The notes under the pieces were generated by a model. That model did no database searches, was not told the DNA's origin, and saw nothing but the letters and a program-made list of their open reading frames with translations. A program made the position numbers and the translations under genes. From Prevotella sp. (GTDB taxonomy: Bacteria > Bacteroidota > Bacteroidia > Bacteroidales > Bacteroidaceae), in contig JAFTAR010000024.1 in the NCBI GenBank assembly GCA_017455495.1, positions 1 to 39,605 of the forward strand: a stretch of DNA of 39,605 nucleotides, read 5' to 3'. Positions 9,204-16,818 of the stretch are shown in pieces (positions within the stretch are counted from its first letter, which is position 1; every line of letters starts with the position of its first letter).

Positions 9204-10225
9204 ATACGTTTACCATCCCAGAATCTTTTGGGGTCAAATGCCGGTGGCGGCGTGGGCTTCACTGGCTCTGGTGTCGGTGCCGGCTCTGGTGGAGGCGGCA
9301 GTGGTGCCGGTTCCGGCTTGGGCTCAATCTTGAGCAGGCTGAACTTCTCTACCTTCTCGCTTATGGCGTAGCACATGCCCAGTCCCTGGCGTATGCGCTG
9401 ATAGGCAGAGGTGTAGCTGTAGGGCATGAGGGCGTAGTTGCTGAACACCGGCCCGTCCTCAAGGTTCAGCACCTCGTCCATCTGGCATGCCAGTGCAAAG
9501 GCTCCCACCATGCGCTGCACGCAGCCCTGCAGCTGCTGAGGTGTCATGGTGTCGTGCTCTGTGGCGGCGGTGATGTAGCACTGCTGCACCACAGGCCAGT
9601 AGATGCTTATGGCTGTGCGGGCGGCTGTGTCAAGCTGCTGCGACGTGGTGTCGGAAATCTTGCGCAGCAGCTGCAGCAACTGCATGTGAAGTTCCTCGAA
9701 CTTCGGGTGGGCCGTGATGGTGAGGCAGGGGGGCACAAACTTTGTGGCATCCTCGCGCCAGCCGTCCTCATATACTATGCGGGCTATGGGCATGGCATCG
9801 GCGGGCAGCTTCGTCTGCGGGCCTATGAGGGCAAAGGAGTAGTCTGGCTCGCGGTAGCCTTCGGCAGTCTCTTTCCACTGTCCGGGCCGTGCGTTTATGG
9901 TAAGGAAATATTCCTTCTGTTCCAGGTCGGCAGGTATTTGCACCCTTCCGTCAAAGGTGTTTGTGAACTTCGTGTCGAAGTGGGCGTCAATGATGTGGCC
10001 GCCCTTCGTGATGGCCATGCACGACAGCACCTCTACATCGACAAAGCCCTTGGCTACGCTCAGCTGTATTTGGAACGGACGCTCTGTTGAGCTGATGAGG
10101 CCAAAACGGCCGCAGGCACCAAGGGTCAGAGCCTGTGCTATGGCTTCGGCTGTGCAGGCATCGGCGGCAAACAGCACTTCGTCGGTGAGGCGCATGCCCT
10201 TCTTCCAACTGATATTTCTCGGCAT
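9200..10225 (-). CDS. tssK: T6SS baseplate/membrane-complex connector TssK
   Basis: A 341-aa protein. The N-terminus has ISWKKGMRLTDEVLF, the TssK 'W.eGm.L' start, followed by the beta-rich shoulder and a helical part (LLQLLRKISDTTSQQLD). It ends in a Pro/Glu-rich tail (about 300-325) and a short basic C-terminus. TssK bridges the baseplate to the membrane complex. It is shorter than the 440-450 aa proteobacterial version, which is normal for subtype iii. It overlaps TssE by 4 bp and starts 34 bp after TssG. In other subtypes TssK binds TssL; no TssL is present here, so its membrane partner is an open question. Confidence 0.8.
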   Translation of the reverse strand: MPRNISWKKGMRLTDEVLFAADACTAEAIAQALTLGACGRFGLISSTERPFQIQLSVAKGFVDVEVLSCMAITKGGHIIDAHFDTKFTNTFDGRVQIPADLEQKEYFLTINARPGQWKETAEGYREPDYSFALIGPQTKLPADAMPIARIVYEDGWREDATKFVPPCLTITAHPKFEELHMQLLQLLRKISDTTSQQLDTAARTAISIYWPVVQQCYITAATEHDTMTPQQLQGCVQRMVGAFALACQMDEVLNLEDGPVFSNYALMPYSYTSAYQRIRQGLGMCYAISEKVEKFSLLKIEPKPEPAPLPPPPEPAPTPEPVKPTPPPAFDPKRFWDGKRI

Positions 10226-10259
10226 ATATGGATATGTTTACAAGGTTATTGGTTTCTGT

Positions 10260-11138
10260 TTATATGTTTGTGTTATAGCCTAAGTAGTTATAGAACACGT
10301 CATCGGCAAGCCTCAGTGGCGGCTCGTCGTGGCTTACGTTGAACTTTATGTCCTCTTCGATGGCAAGGAACCAGTCCTTGATGAAGCCGCGGAGCACCTC
10401 AAGGTCGCTGACGAACTGGGGGAAGCCGGGGCCGGCCTCATCGTCCGACCAATATTTTATGTCGTAGGTCTTGACATGCTCATAGTAGGTGTTGCCTACA
10501 TAGCTGTCACCGAGCGTCATGTCTAACTGCTGCTCGTAGTGAGGCTCTTCATCGGTATAGGAATTCCTTATGTTGGCAACGTCTATGTGCAGGCCTTCCT
10601 CCATGAAGACCTTGCGCAGCAGCATGGTGATGAGTGTGCTGTTGCCGCGTATGTGCTTGCTGTATGGCAGGAAGGGAATGATCTGGCGGATGAAGCGGTT
10701 GGAGCGCTGCTCTTCCGTGAGGTTGTCGCCTATCACCTGTTGCATCACGATGTCGTCGTCAGCAAGAGGCTGAAGGGCGGAGTGCACATCGGTGTGCAGC
10801 TTGAGGAGCAGCACGTCAATGGGTGCGAAGAAGCGGTAGGCATTCCCTATCTCGGCCTCCTGAAGCTCCATCTGCTCCTGGAAGCGTTCCTTCTCTTCAT
10901 ACTTGGGCAGGTTGTCGAAGCGGTCGATGGGGTGGAACATGTACTCCGGCAGGGAGTTGTAGATGCTGTTGCGGCCCACTGTGATTTTCGTGGTGCCGTC
11001 GTGCATGTCCTCCATCTCCATGACATCCTGGTACGTGTTGCGCTTGTGGAGACCGTTAAGGGCCACCTTGTACTGCCCTTTTGGCAGGTAGGGCAGCAGT
11101 ACTTCGATGTTTATGTCTGCAGGAAGGTTAGAAAGCAT
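10260..11138 (-). CDS. tssG: T6SS baseplate protein TssG (probable)
   Basis: A 292-aa protein placed between the E1 and TssK, with no signal peptide. Residues 90-200 include YRFFAPIDVLLLKLH and IIPFLPYSKHIRGNS followed by TLITMLLRKVFMEEGLHIDV. This resembles the TssG segment where a hydrophobic 'lpLlaGr' stretch precedes a helix and the 'fg.pv.v' strand. TssG completes the TssE/F/G wedge. The start codon overlaps the end of the E1 gene by 11 bp, so the conjugation enzyme and the baseplate protein are tightly coupled. The assignment depends partly on the position beside TssK, E and F. Confidence 0.7.
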   Translation of the reverse strand: MLSNLPADINIEVLLPYLPKGQYKVALNGLHKRNTYQDVMEMEDMHDGTTKITVGRNSIYNSLPEYMFHPIDRFDNLPKYEEKERFQEQMELQEAEIGNAYRFFAPIDVLLLKLHTDVHSALQPLADDDIVMQQVIGDNLTEEQRSNRFIRQIIPFLPYSKHIRGNSTLITMLLRKVFMEEGLHIDVANIRNSYTDEEPHYEQQLDMTLGDSYVGNTYYEHVKTYDIKYWSDDEAGPGFPQFVSDLEVLRGFIKDWFLAIEEDIKFNVSHDEPPLRLADDVFYNYLGYNTNI

Positions 11139-12486
11139 CGGCAGTGAGTTCTATGTGTACCATTCCATCGTCGGTGGTAACCTCCAATACGTCGTAAAGG
11201 GGTATTCCTATCTGCTGGAGGGTAAGGTCCTTGTATGGGAAACGGTCGTCAATGTTCTCGAAGAAGTGCTTGTGTATCAGCGTGCGGTAGCTCAGCAGTC
11301 GCAGCTCGGAATCGGCCTTTATGGTGTTGTCAAGCTTTGACTCCGGCACCATCACCCTGAACTCTTTCTCAGGCTGGTCGGACACCACGATATCAATGAA
11401 CTTGTTGTTGCGCATGTTTATCTCGGCCGTCTCGGTGTGAAGCTCTTCTTTCAGCACGGTCAGCGCCTCCTCTACCGTCATCTTGGCAGAAAGCCTGCTG
11501 CACGGGCGCACATCGTCCCACTGCTCGTGGGCAGGGCAGTTCTCCTTCCACGAGGCAAAGCGGTAGGTGCTTGTGGTGCAAGTCATGCCCTCATAGCGCA
11601 GCATCTTGCCCTGCAGGGTCTTGAACGGAGGCCCTGCCTTGAGAGGCTTGGCCTCCACGGCAGGCTTGAGGGGCTTCACCAGTTCAATGAGAGGTCTGAC
11701 AGGCTTGGGTTCTTCCACTTCCTGCTTCTTCTCATCGTCAGTCTGGGCAATAGTGTCCAAGTGTATGAGTTTCATGGCCTCCTGCACCTGCAGCGCTCCC
11801 ACTATAGAGGCGCTGATAGGAGTGGTGGCCACGCGTCCGTGTTCTGTCTGTGTGCGCACAACATCGGCACAGCCTGTGCGCAGCATGATGTTGTTGAACT
11901 CCTCGCGCGACAAACCGCATTCGTAGCAGCTGAGGCCGGGTGTGAACACCTTCACCACCCCGGTGAGGTTCTCTATGCTTCCGTCTATCCAGCTCTTGCC
12001 GGCCCTCATGGCCATGCGGTTCAGCTGGTAGCGGGCCAGGCGGCTGTCAAGGCAACCGATGATGACATCGACCGAGCGGTAGAGGCCGAAGCCCACCTCC
12101 GAGAAGAGGTTGCCCACTATGGGCGTAACCTCTATCTGCGGATTTACCTCCCTTGCCCTCTTGGCCACAATATCGGCCTTGAAGGCATGGCTGTAGGCAT
12201 CTTCCTCACGGAACAGGATGGAGCGGGTAAGGTTGGAAAGCTCTATCTGGTCGAAGTCTACCACATAGATGTGGCCAACGCCGAAGAGCGCCAGGTTCTT
12301 CACCACCTCGTTGCCAAGAGCACCGGCTCCAGCCACGAGGACGCGTGCCTGCTTCACCCGCTCCTTCCTGAACCAGGATAGCAGCGTGAACACGCCTTCA
12401 CCCCATTCGTAGGTCCTGCCCTTGCCCCCTAAGTTAGGGGGCTGGGGGGCTGAACTGCCGATATTGTTATTGCCTTGTTCTTTCAT
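11128..12486 (-). CDS. ThiF-family E1-like activating enzyme with ubiquitin-fold-like C-terminus
   Basis: A 452-aa protein that should adenylate the C-terminal glycine of the ubiquitin-like protein and pass it on as a thioester. The Rossmann ATP site is GAGALG (53-58), followed by VVDFDQIELSNLTR (75-88), K103 and LDSR (146-149). CYEC (187-190) is a zinc pair. C206 in RTGCADVVRTQ is the best catalytic cysteine, followed by ISASIVGALQVQEAMK (224-239), typical of E1 proteins. A linker rich in K/P/E (250-290) leads to a C-terminal domain (about 333-452) that resembles the UBA3 ubiquitin-fold domain: KMTVEEALTVL at its start and KDLTLQQIGIPLYDVLEV near its end. The ATG at 12486 is preferred to a TTG two codons earlier. 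Residues 14-23 are encoded by a palindromic repeat. Confidence 0.92.
   Translation of the reverse strand: MKEQGNNNIGSSAPQPPNLGGKGRTYEWGEGVFTLLSWFRKERVKQARVLVAGAGALGNEVVKNLALFGVGHIYVVDFDQIELSNLTRSILFREEDAYSHAFKADIVAKRAREVNPQIEVTPIVGNLFSEVGFGLYRSVDVIIGCLDSRLARYQLNRMAMRAGKSWIDGSIENLTGVVKVFTPGLSCYECGLSREEFNNIMLRTGCADVVRTQTEHGRVATTPISASIVGALQVQEAMKLIHLDTIAQTDDEKKQEVEEPKPVRPLIELVKPLKPAVEAKPLKAGPPFKTLQGKMLRYEGMTCTTSTYRFASWKENCPAHEQWDDVRPCSRLSAKMTVEEALTVLKEELHTETAEINMRNNKFIDIVVSDQPEKEFRVMVPESKLDNTIKADSELRLLSYRTLIHKHFFENIDDRFPYKDLTLQQIGIPLYDVLEVTTDDGMVHIELTADAF
12425..12453. repeat. palindromic repeat, copy 1 (inside the E1 coding sequence)
   Basis: Core palindrome CCCCCTAAGTTAGGGGG (12425-12441) followed by CTGGGGGGCTGA. 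It is read in frame in the E1 gene as SAPQPPNLGGKG. It is the inverted partner of the copy at 12518-12547. Confidence 0.85.
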
Positions 12487-12517
12487 TTTCAAATTATGCT
12501 ATTGAGGTCAGTTTGTT

Positions 12518-12547
12518 CAGACCCCCAACCCCCTAACTTAGGGGGCT
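12518..12547. repeat. palindromic repeat, copy 2 (between RING and E1 genes)
   Basis: CAGACCCCCAA followed by the core CCCCCTAACTTAGGGGG (12529-12545) and CT. It matches copy 1 in inverted orientation. The two copies bracket the E1 start codon and could pair in the transcript. Confidence 0.85.
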
Positions 12548-12552
12548 AACAC

Positions 12553-14931
12553 TTACGATTCTACGTACTCGAAGATGGTGTCGCCTATCTTGAAGGTGTC
12601 GCCGTTGGTGAGCACCTGCTGCTTGCTGATGGGCAGCTCGGTGCGCATGTTGAACACCACGCCCGTGGCCAATGGCTTCAGCATAGGCAGCATCTTGGCC
12701 TGGTCGATGAACAGCTGTACGTGCTCCTTGGCAACCTTGTTGCTCTTCTCCCAGTTCATCTGCACCTCGCATTCGCCGGTCATACCGATGCTCACCTTGT
12801 TGCCGCCGCCTGTGGCGTTCATCCACTTGTGGATAGGTATGCGCTGACCGGCCTTGATGCCGTTCTTTATTACGAGGAAGTATTTCTCTGCCAGCATACG
12901 CACTGTGACGAGCGATGCTCCAAGGCCGCCGCCGTAGATGATGAAGTCAAGCAGCATGTTCAGCCAGCCGAAGTTGTGGCCCACGGAACCGCTGATGAGC
13001 ACGAGGAAGCCGATGACGGCAGAGCAGAGACCTCCGAGGAGGGCGCTCTTCATAGGTATCGACGACTTGATGGTGAGGCTCATGGCCATGCATACTGAGA
13101 ACAGTATGTAGGCAGGCAGTGAGCAGTACCAAGGTATATAGGTGGTTCCTACTGCTGACAGCAACAGGCAGAAGATGATGCCGCCTATGGCGAAGGCCGC
13201 CATGCCTATCACGGCCGACAGGAGCGACAGACCCACAATCTTCAGGTAGATCATGAAGTTCTTCTTCCTATATTCATCAAACCAGCGGAATGCCAATGAC
13301 AGGAAGAAGCCTAAGAGCAGGCCGATGGTGAGGAATGCCGACACCTTGTTGGCGCAGTCGTTGAGAAGGTTCACGTGCTGCTCCTCGTTGGTGAAGAAGG
13401 CCTTGCTCAGTCCCATGCCGATGGAGGGGAACATGCCGCGGCCTGTCACCTCGAAGATTATCCAGCTTACGAGTCCGGCGAGGATGCCGGCAAGGGTCTG
13501 GTAGGTGTCGCGCAGCGAGGCCTTCGAGAACATCTCCTTCCAGTCCACATGCTGCTGTATGCCGTCCTTACAGTTCTGTCCGTACTCCACGCACTTGTAG
13601 CCGTTCTGCTGCCAGCAGCCTACGTGTATGATGTGCTTGCACTTCACCACCACCTTCTGGCCCGGCTCAATGTCCTGGCGGCAGTAGTGGCATATTCTGC
13701 GCTGCACGTTGGCTTCGGGAACGTAGGACTTATAGTACTTCATGGAGAAGCGCTTCGACTTGATGGCCGGAATGAGCACCTTCATGATGAGGAAGAAGAA
13801 CACGAAGGTGAGAACGGCTATGAGCAGGGCCACAAGGAACTTTGTCAGCGCTGCTGCCGTGCTCTCAGCCTTTATGGGCCACGGTGTCTCCACGGTGCCC
13901 ACGGTGTACTCTCCGCGTCCGGCATCCATGCCCTTCCACTCTGCGGTGTAGGTAACAAGGCCGGTGTATATCTTGTCCTCGGTGGCACGGTAGGTGAAAG
14001 CGAAGTCGTACATGGCGTTCTTCACCACCTCCTGGAAGTTTGTCAGCACGCTGCTGATGTCGTCCGACGGTTTGTAAGAGCCTTGGCGCTCCTCCATCAC
14101 CGAGCCGCTGTCATCCCTGGGATTGGTAACACCCTGAAGAGTAAGCTCCACATCTTCATCTATGCCCTCGCCGGTGTAGTAGAAGGCATAAACCTTGGGC
14201 ACCATCTGGGCGTCGCGCTGGAAGTCGGTAACCTCGCCGAACTGTATGAATTCGTCCTCAGGGCGCATGTTGCCCTCTGTGAATACGAAGAGCAGGGTCT
14301 TGTCCTGGGCGTTGCTTGCACGCTGGGCAATGACGGCATTGCGCTCATAGCCGGGGGCTGTCCTCACAGAGTCTTCAAGGGCTGCCTTGCTGTTGCTGAA
14401 CTCTGCCAGCTTTGAGTAGAGGGCACCGTAGAAGAACTTCGAGTCAGAGTGGCGGTGGAACATTGGTTCAAAGTCTCTCAGGTTGCTCTTGGTGACGAGC
14501 TGGGTAGGCGTTACCACATCGCCGAAGAACGAGAGGTAGACGCTGCTGTCCGGTGCGCTCTGCACCAACTGTCCGAAGGCTTCGAAAATCTGGCCCTTGC
14601 CCTCCTCGGGTATGCTCAGGTCCACGAGTACTGAGAAGGTGAAGTCTCCCGGTATGCGCTGGCCGTCGCTGAGTGCCGTGATACGGCAGCGGTCGGGCGA
14701 GATGGGGTTGCCGTCCTCGCTCATCACGAGGTAGCGCTCCAAAGCGTTTGCCGTAACGTCGTTGCTCGACTGTCCGTCGCTGCCCAGTACCTTTACAAAC
14801 AGTGTGATGCTGTCCTTGCCCAGGCCGTATTCATACTTCTTGTCACAGAATTGTATTCGCTGCACATCCTGTGCCAGGGCGGTGAAGGCCCAGGCCATGA
14901 GCATGCAAATAAGGCTAAGTTTCTTGGTCAT
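12553..14931 (-). CDS. membrane protein with vWA-like, RING-H2 and FHA domains (candidate E3 ligase)
   Basis: A 792-aa protein. A signal peptide (1-20) is followed by a periplasmic region with vWA-like strands (about 96-255: FTFSVLVDLS, then KTLLFVFTEG). A membrane segment spans 363-387. A cytoplasmic RING-H2-like zinc cluster follows: C414, C417, C431, H433, H436, C439, C447, C454. About six more hydrophobic helices lie at 476-690. The C-terminal FHA-like domain (about 712-790) has VSIGMTGECEV, EHVQLFID and NGDTFKIGDTIFEY. RING domains recruit E2 enzymes and FHA domains bind phosphothreonine, so this may be a phospho-controlled E3. The last zinc pair is C-x6-C instead of the usual C-x2-C. 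It overlaps the JAB gene as TAATG. It may also replace the missing T6SS membrane proteins. Domain calls rest on visible motifs; function is inferred. Confidence 0.85.
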   Translation of the reverse strand: MTKKLSLICMLMAWAFTALAQDVQRIQFCDKKYEYGLGKDSITLFVKVLGSDGQSSNDVTANALERYLVMSEDGNPISPDRCRITALSDGQRIPGDFTFSVLVDLSIPEEGKGQIFEAFGQLVQSAPDSSVYLSFFGDVVTPTQLVTKSNLRDFEPMFHRHSDSKFFYGALYSKLAEFSNSKAALEDSVRTAPGYERNAVIAQRASNAQDKTLLFVFTEGNMRPEDEFIQFGEVTDFQRDAQMVPKVYAFYYTGEGIDEDVELTLQGVTNPRDDSGSVMEERQGSYKPSDDISSVLTNFQEVVKNAMYDFAFTYRATEDKIYTGLVTYTAEWKGMDAGRGEYTVGTVETPWPIKAESTAAALTKFLVALLIAVLTFVFFFLIMKVLIPAIKSKRFSMKYYKSYVPEANVQRRICHYCRQDIEPGQKVVVKCKHIIHVGCWQQNGYKCVEYGQNCKDGIQQHVDWKEMFSKASLRDTYQTLAGILAGLVSWIIFEVTGRGMFPSIGMGLSKAFFTNEEQHVNLLNDCANKVSAFLTIGLLLGFFLSLAFRWFDEYRKKNFMIYLKIVGLSLLSAVIGMAAFAIGGIIFCLLLSAVGTTYIPWYCSLPAYILFSVCMAMSLTIKSSIPMKSALLGGLCSAVIGFLVLISGSVGHNFGWLNMLLDFIIYGGGLGASLVTVRMLAEKYFLVIKNGIKAGQRIPIHKWMNATGGGNKVSIGMTGECEVQMNWEKSNKVAKEHVQLFIDQAKMLPMLKPLATGVVFNMRTELPISKQQVLTNGDTFKIGDTIFEYVES

Positions 14932-16808
14932 TATATTCCTTGTTTAATCCATTGTTTCAGTTCCTCTAAGCTTACCTCGCCGTAGTATTGCTCTTCCAGC
15001 ACGAGGTCGTTGTCCACCACGGGTATGGTGGTCAGCACTCCGTCCTCAGGTGTGTATACCATCACGAAGCGTATGCTGCCAAGGTGGTCTGCCACAGCTC
15101 TGCGTACCGTAGGAATGCTGCGGTGTGTAGCCACTACGAGGCAGCCCACCAGGCCAAAGCCAGGCTCTGCGGCATTGGCAGTGAGCTTCTCTGCTGCCAG
15201 GTCGGTGGCGGGGCCGTTCTGGCTTTCCTTTCCGTGTATCATGCCTGCTATGCCGCTTTCTTTGCCCGGCACTCCCATGCAGATGTCCATGGCCACATCC
15301 TTGCTCACGTACACGCCGTTGCACTGGTTGCTGTGCTGCTGTGAGCGCTCAAGGGTGTTTATGAACTCTGAGGGGTTGAACTGCCGTGGTGCCGGTGCTG
15401 CCTGCGGTGGGGTGGGGGGCTGGCTGCCGGGCATTCCTGCTGCCGGTGCTGCCTGCGGGGCTGCGTTAAGACTGCTTTGTGCCCACTTATACCACTCCTT
15501 GAGAGAATACAACTTCTTAAGGTCGTTCTTAGAGTTGAGGGTGGTGTCGCGCTGGAAGGTGAAGATACCCAAGTCTTGGTTCGGTGTGCAGATGTCTATC
15601 ACGAGGGCGGTAAGGAACAGCGGGTGCTGCGGGTGCTTAAGCTGATCCTGCACGCTGGAGTCGCTGTTGCTGAAGAACACGCCAAGGCCCGGATGGGAGT
15701 GAACCCAGCAGGTGAGGTCGTACTGCAGGTTTGTCTCGCGGCGCAGCTTACGCAGCATTTCGAGCACCTTCAGCTTTATCTTGCCCCCGAAGTTCAGCGC
15801 GTACTCGTCGAAGACGGCATCGTCGCCCGGCAGCACAATCTCCTCGAGCGACACATAGTACTCGTTGCTCTCAGGGTCGTGTACCCAGCGGCCCAGCACC
15901 ATGCATCCGTTCTCCTTGGGAGCACTGCTGTTGCGCAGGTCTTCCGCGTACATATTATATATATCTATGACGCAGGTGTTCTTTATGTAAATGCGGCGCA
16001 CTGCCGACTCATAGCAGAAGTCAATGGCGTCCACCTGCATATAGTTGGGGTTGTCTATGACATCCTCAAGGCTTTGCTTCTTCAGTATGGTGGCCGTCTT
16101 TCTCCTTACCACGATGCCGGGGTCAGCGCCGTTGCCGCTGTTTCCGCCGCTGCGGTTGTTCACTCCGCTGTATGGCTGCCTGATATTGCTGTTGTTGTAA
16201 ACATTGTTGCCCTTGTTTGCGGGCTTCTTGCTTTTGTTTACAATGATAAGCACTATAACTAACAGCAGGAGTACACCGGCTATGATGCCAATCACCTTCC
16301 AGTTCAGGTTCTCCCAGTCAATGATGGGCTTCTCCTCCGGAGTGTTTATCTCGCCGTTCAGCCTGTTGAGGTTGGTCTCAAGGCGTCCTAAGCGCTCGTC
16401 AACCACAGCCTGCATGCTGTCGCGCGAAGCCACTCTCTGCTGGGCATCCATGTTGACGTACTGCTGCAGCACGCTTTCAATGGTTATAGAACTCTGCTGC
16501 CTGCAACTCTCCAGCTTGCTCCTTGTGCTGTCCACGAACTGCTGCAGGCTGTTGTCGTTGGCGTATGCAGTCTTGTCCTGCCAGTTCAGGAGGTTCTGGA
16601 TGTGGCGTTCTATTTCTTCGTTGAGCTGAGCCTGTGCCCTGTCGGAAAGGAAGGGGTCGGCCTGTACTCTCACCATGAAGGCTTCTACAGCGCTTATTGC
16701 AGGCTCTGTGCTTTCAGCCTGTGCAGCTCTCCTCCCTGGCCTTGCAATGATAGCGGTGCAGAGCAGCAGTAGGGTAGCCAATAAAAGAGATGCTTTTGCG
16801 TGTTTCAT
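14931..16808 (-). CDS. membrane-anchored JAB/JAMM isopeptidase
   Basis: A 625-aa protein with an N-terminal signal peptide (about 1-23), a helical periplasmic region (30-160), a membrane segment (172-190), and a cytoplasmic part. The JAMM zinc motif is complete: E299 in KENGCMVLG, then H370-x-H372-x7-S380-x2-D383. JAB enzymes cut ubiquitin-like tags from targets or trim their tails. After a Pro/Ala-rich linker (447-478) a second domain (about 495-615) starts with VYVSKDVAMDI and AGMIHGKE, parallel to the first domain's IYIKNTCVIDIY and MVLGRW. It lacks the histidines, so it may be a non-catalytic JAB copy. It lies between the exported 473-aa protein (10-bp gap) and the RING gene (TAATG overlap). 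Confidence 0.92.
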   Translation of the reverse strand: MKHAKASLLLATLLLLCTAIIARPGRRAAQAESTEPAISAVEAFMVRVQADPFLSDRAQAQLNEEIERHIQNLLNWQDKTAYANDNSLQQFVDSTRSKLESCRQQSSITIESVLQQYVNMDAQQRVASRDSMQAVVDERLGRLETNLNRLNGEINTPEEKPIIDWENLNWKVIGIIAGVLLLLVIVLIIVNKSKKPANKGNNVYNNSNIRQPYSGVNNRSGGNSGNGADPGIVVRRKTATILKKQSLEDVIDNPNYMQVDAIDFCYESAVRRIYIKNTCVIDIYNMYAEDLRNSSAPKENGCMVLGRWVHDPESNEYYVSLEEIVLPGDDAVFDEYALNFGGKIKLKVLEMLRKLRRETNLQYDLTCWVHSHPGLGVFFSNSDSSVQDQLKHPQHPLFLTALVIDICTPNQDLGIFTFQRDTTLNSKNDLKKLYSLKEWYKWAQSSLNAAPQAAPAAGMPGSQPPTPPQAAPAPRQFNPSEFINTLERSQQHSNQCNGVYVSKDVAMDICMGVPGKESGIAGMIHGKESQNGPATDLAAEKLTANAAEPGFGLVGCLVVATHRSIPTVRRAVADHLGSIRFVMVYTPEDGVLTTIPVVDNDLVLEEQYYGEVSLEELKQWIKQGI

Positions 16809-16818
16809 ATAGCGTCTT

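Noticed and set aside
11437-12381. 314-codon plus-strand frame
   Set aside because: Antisense to the E1 gene; no recognisable protein pattern.
13375-14415. 346-codon plus-strand frame
   Set aside because: Antisense to the vWA/RING gene, which has clear motifs in its own frame.
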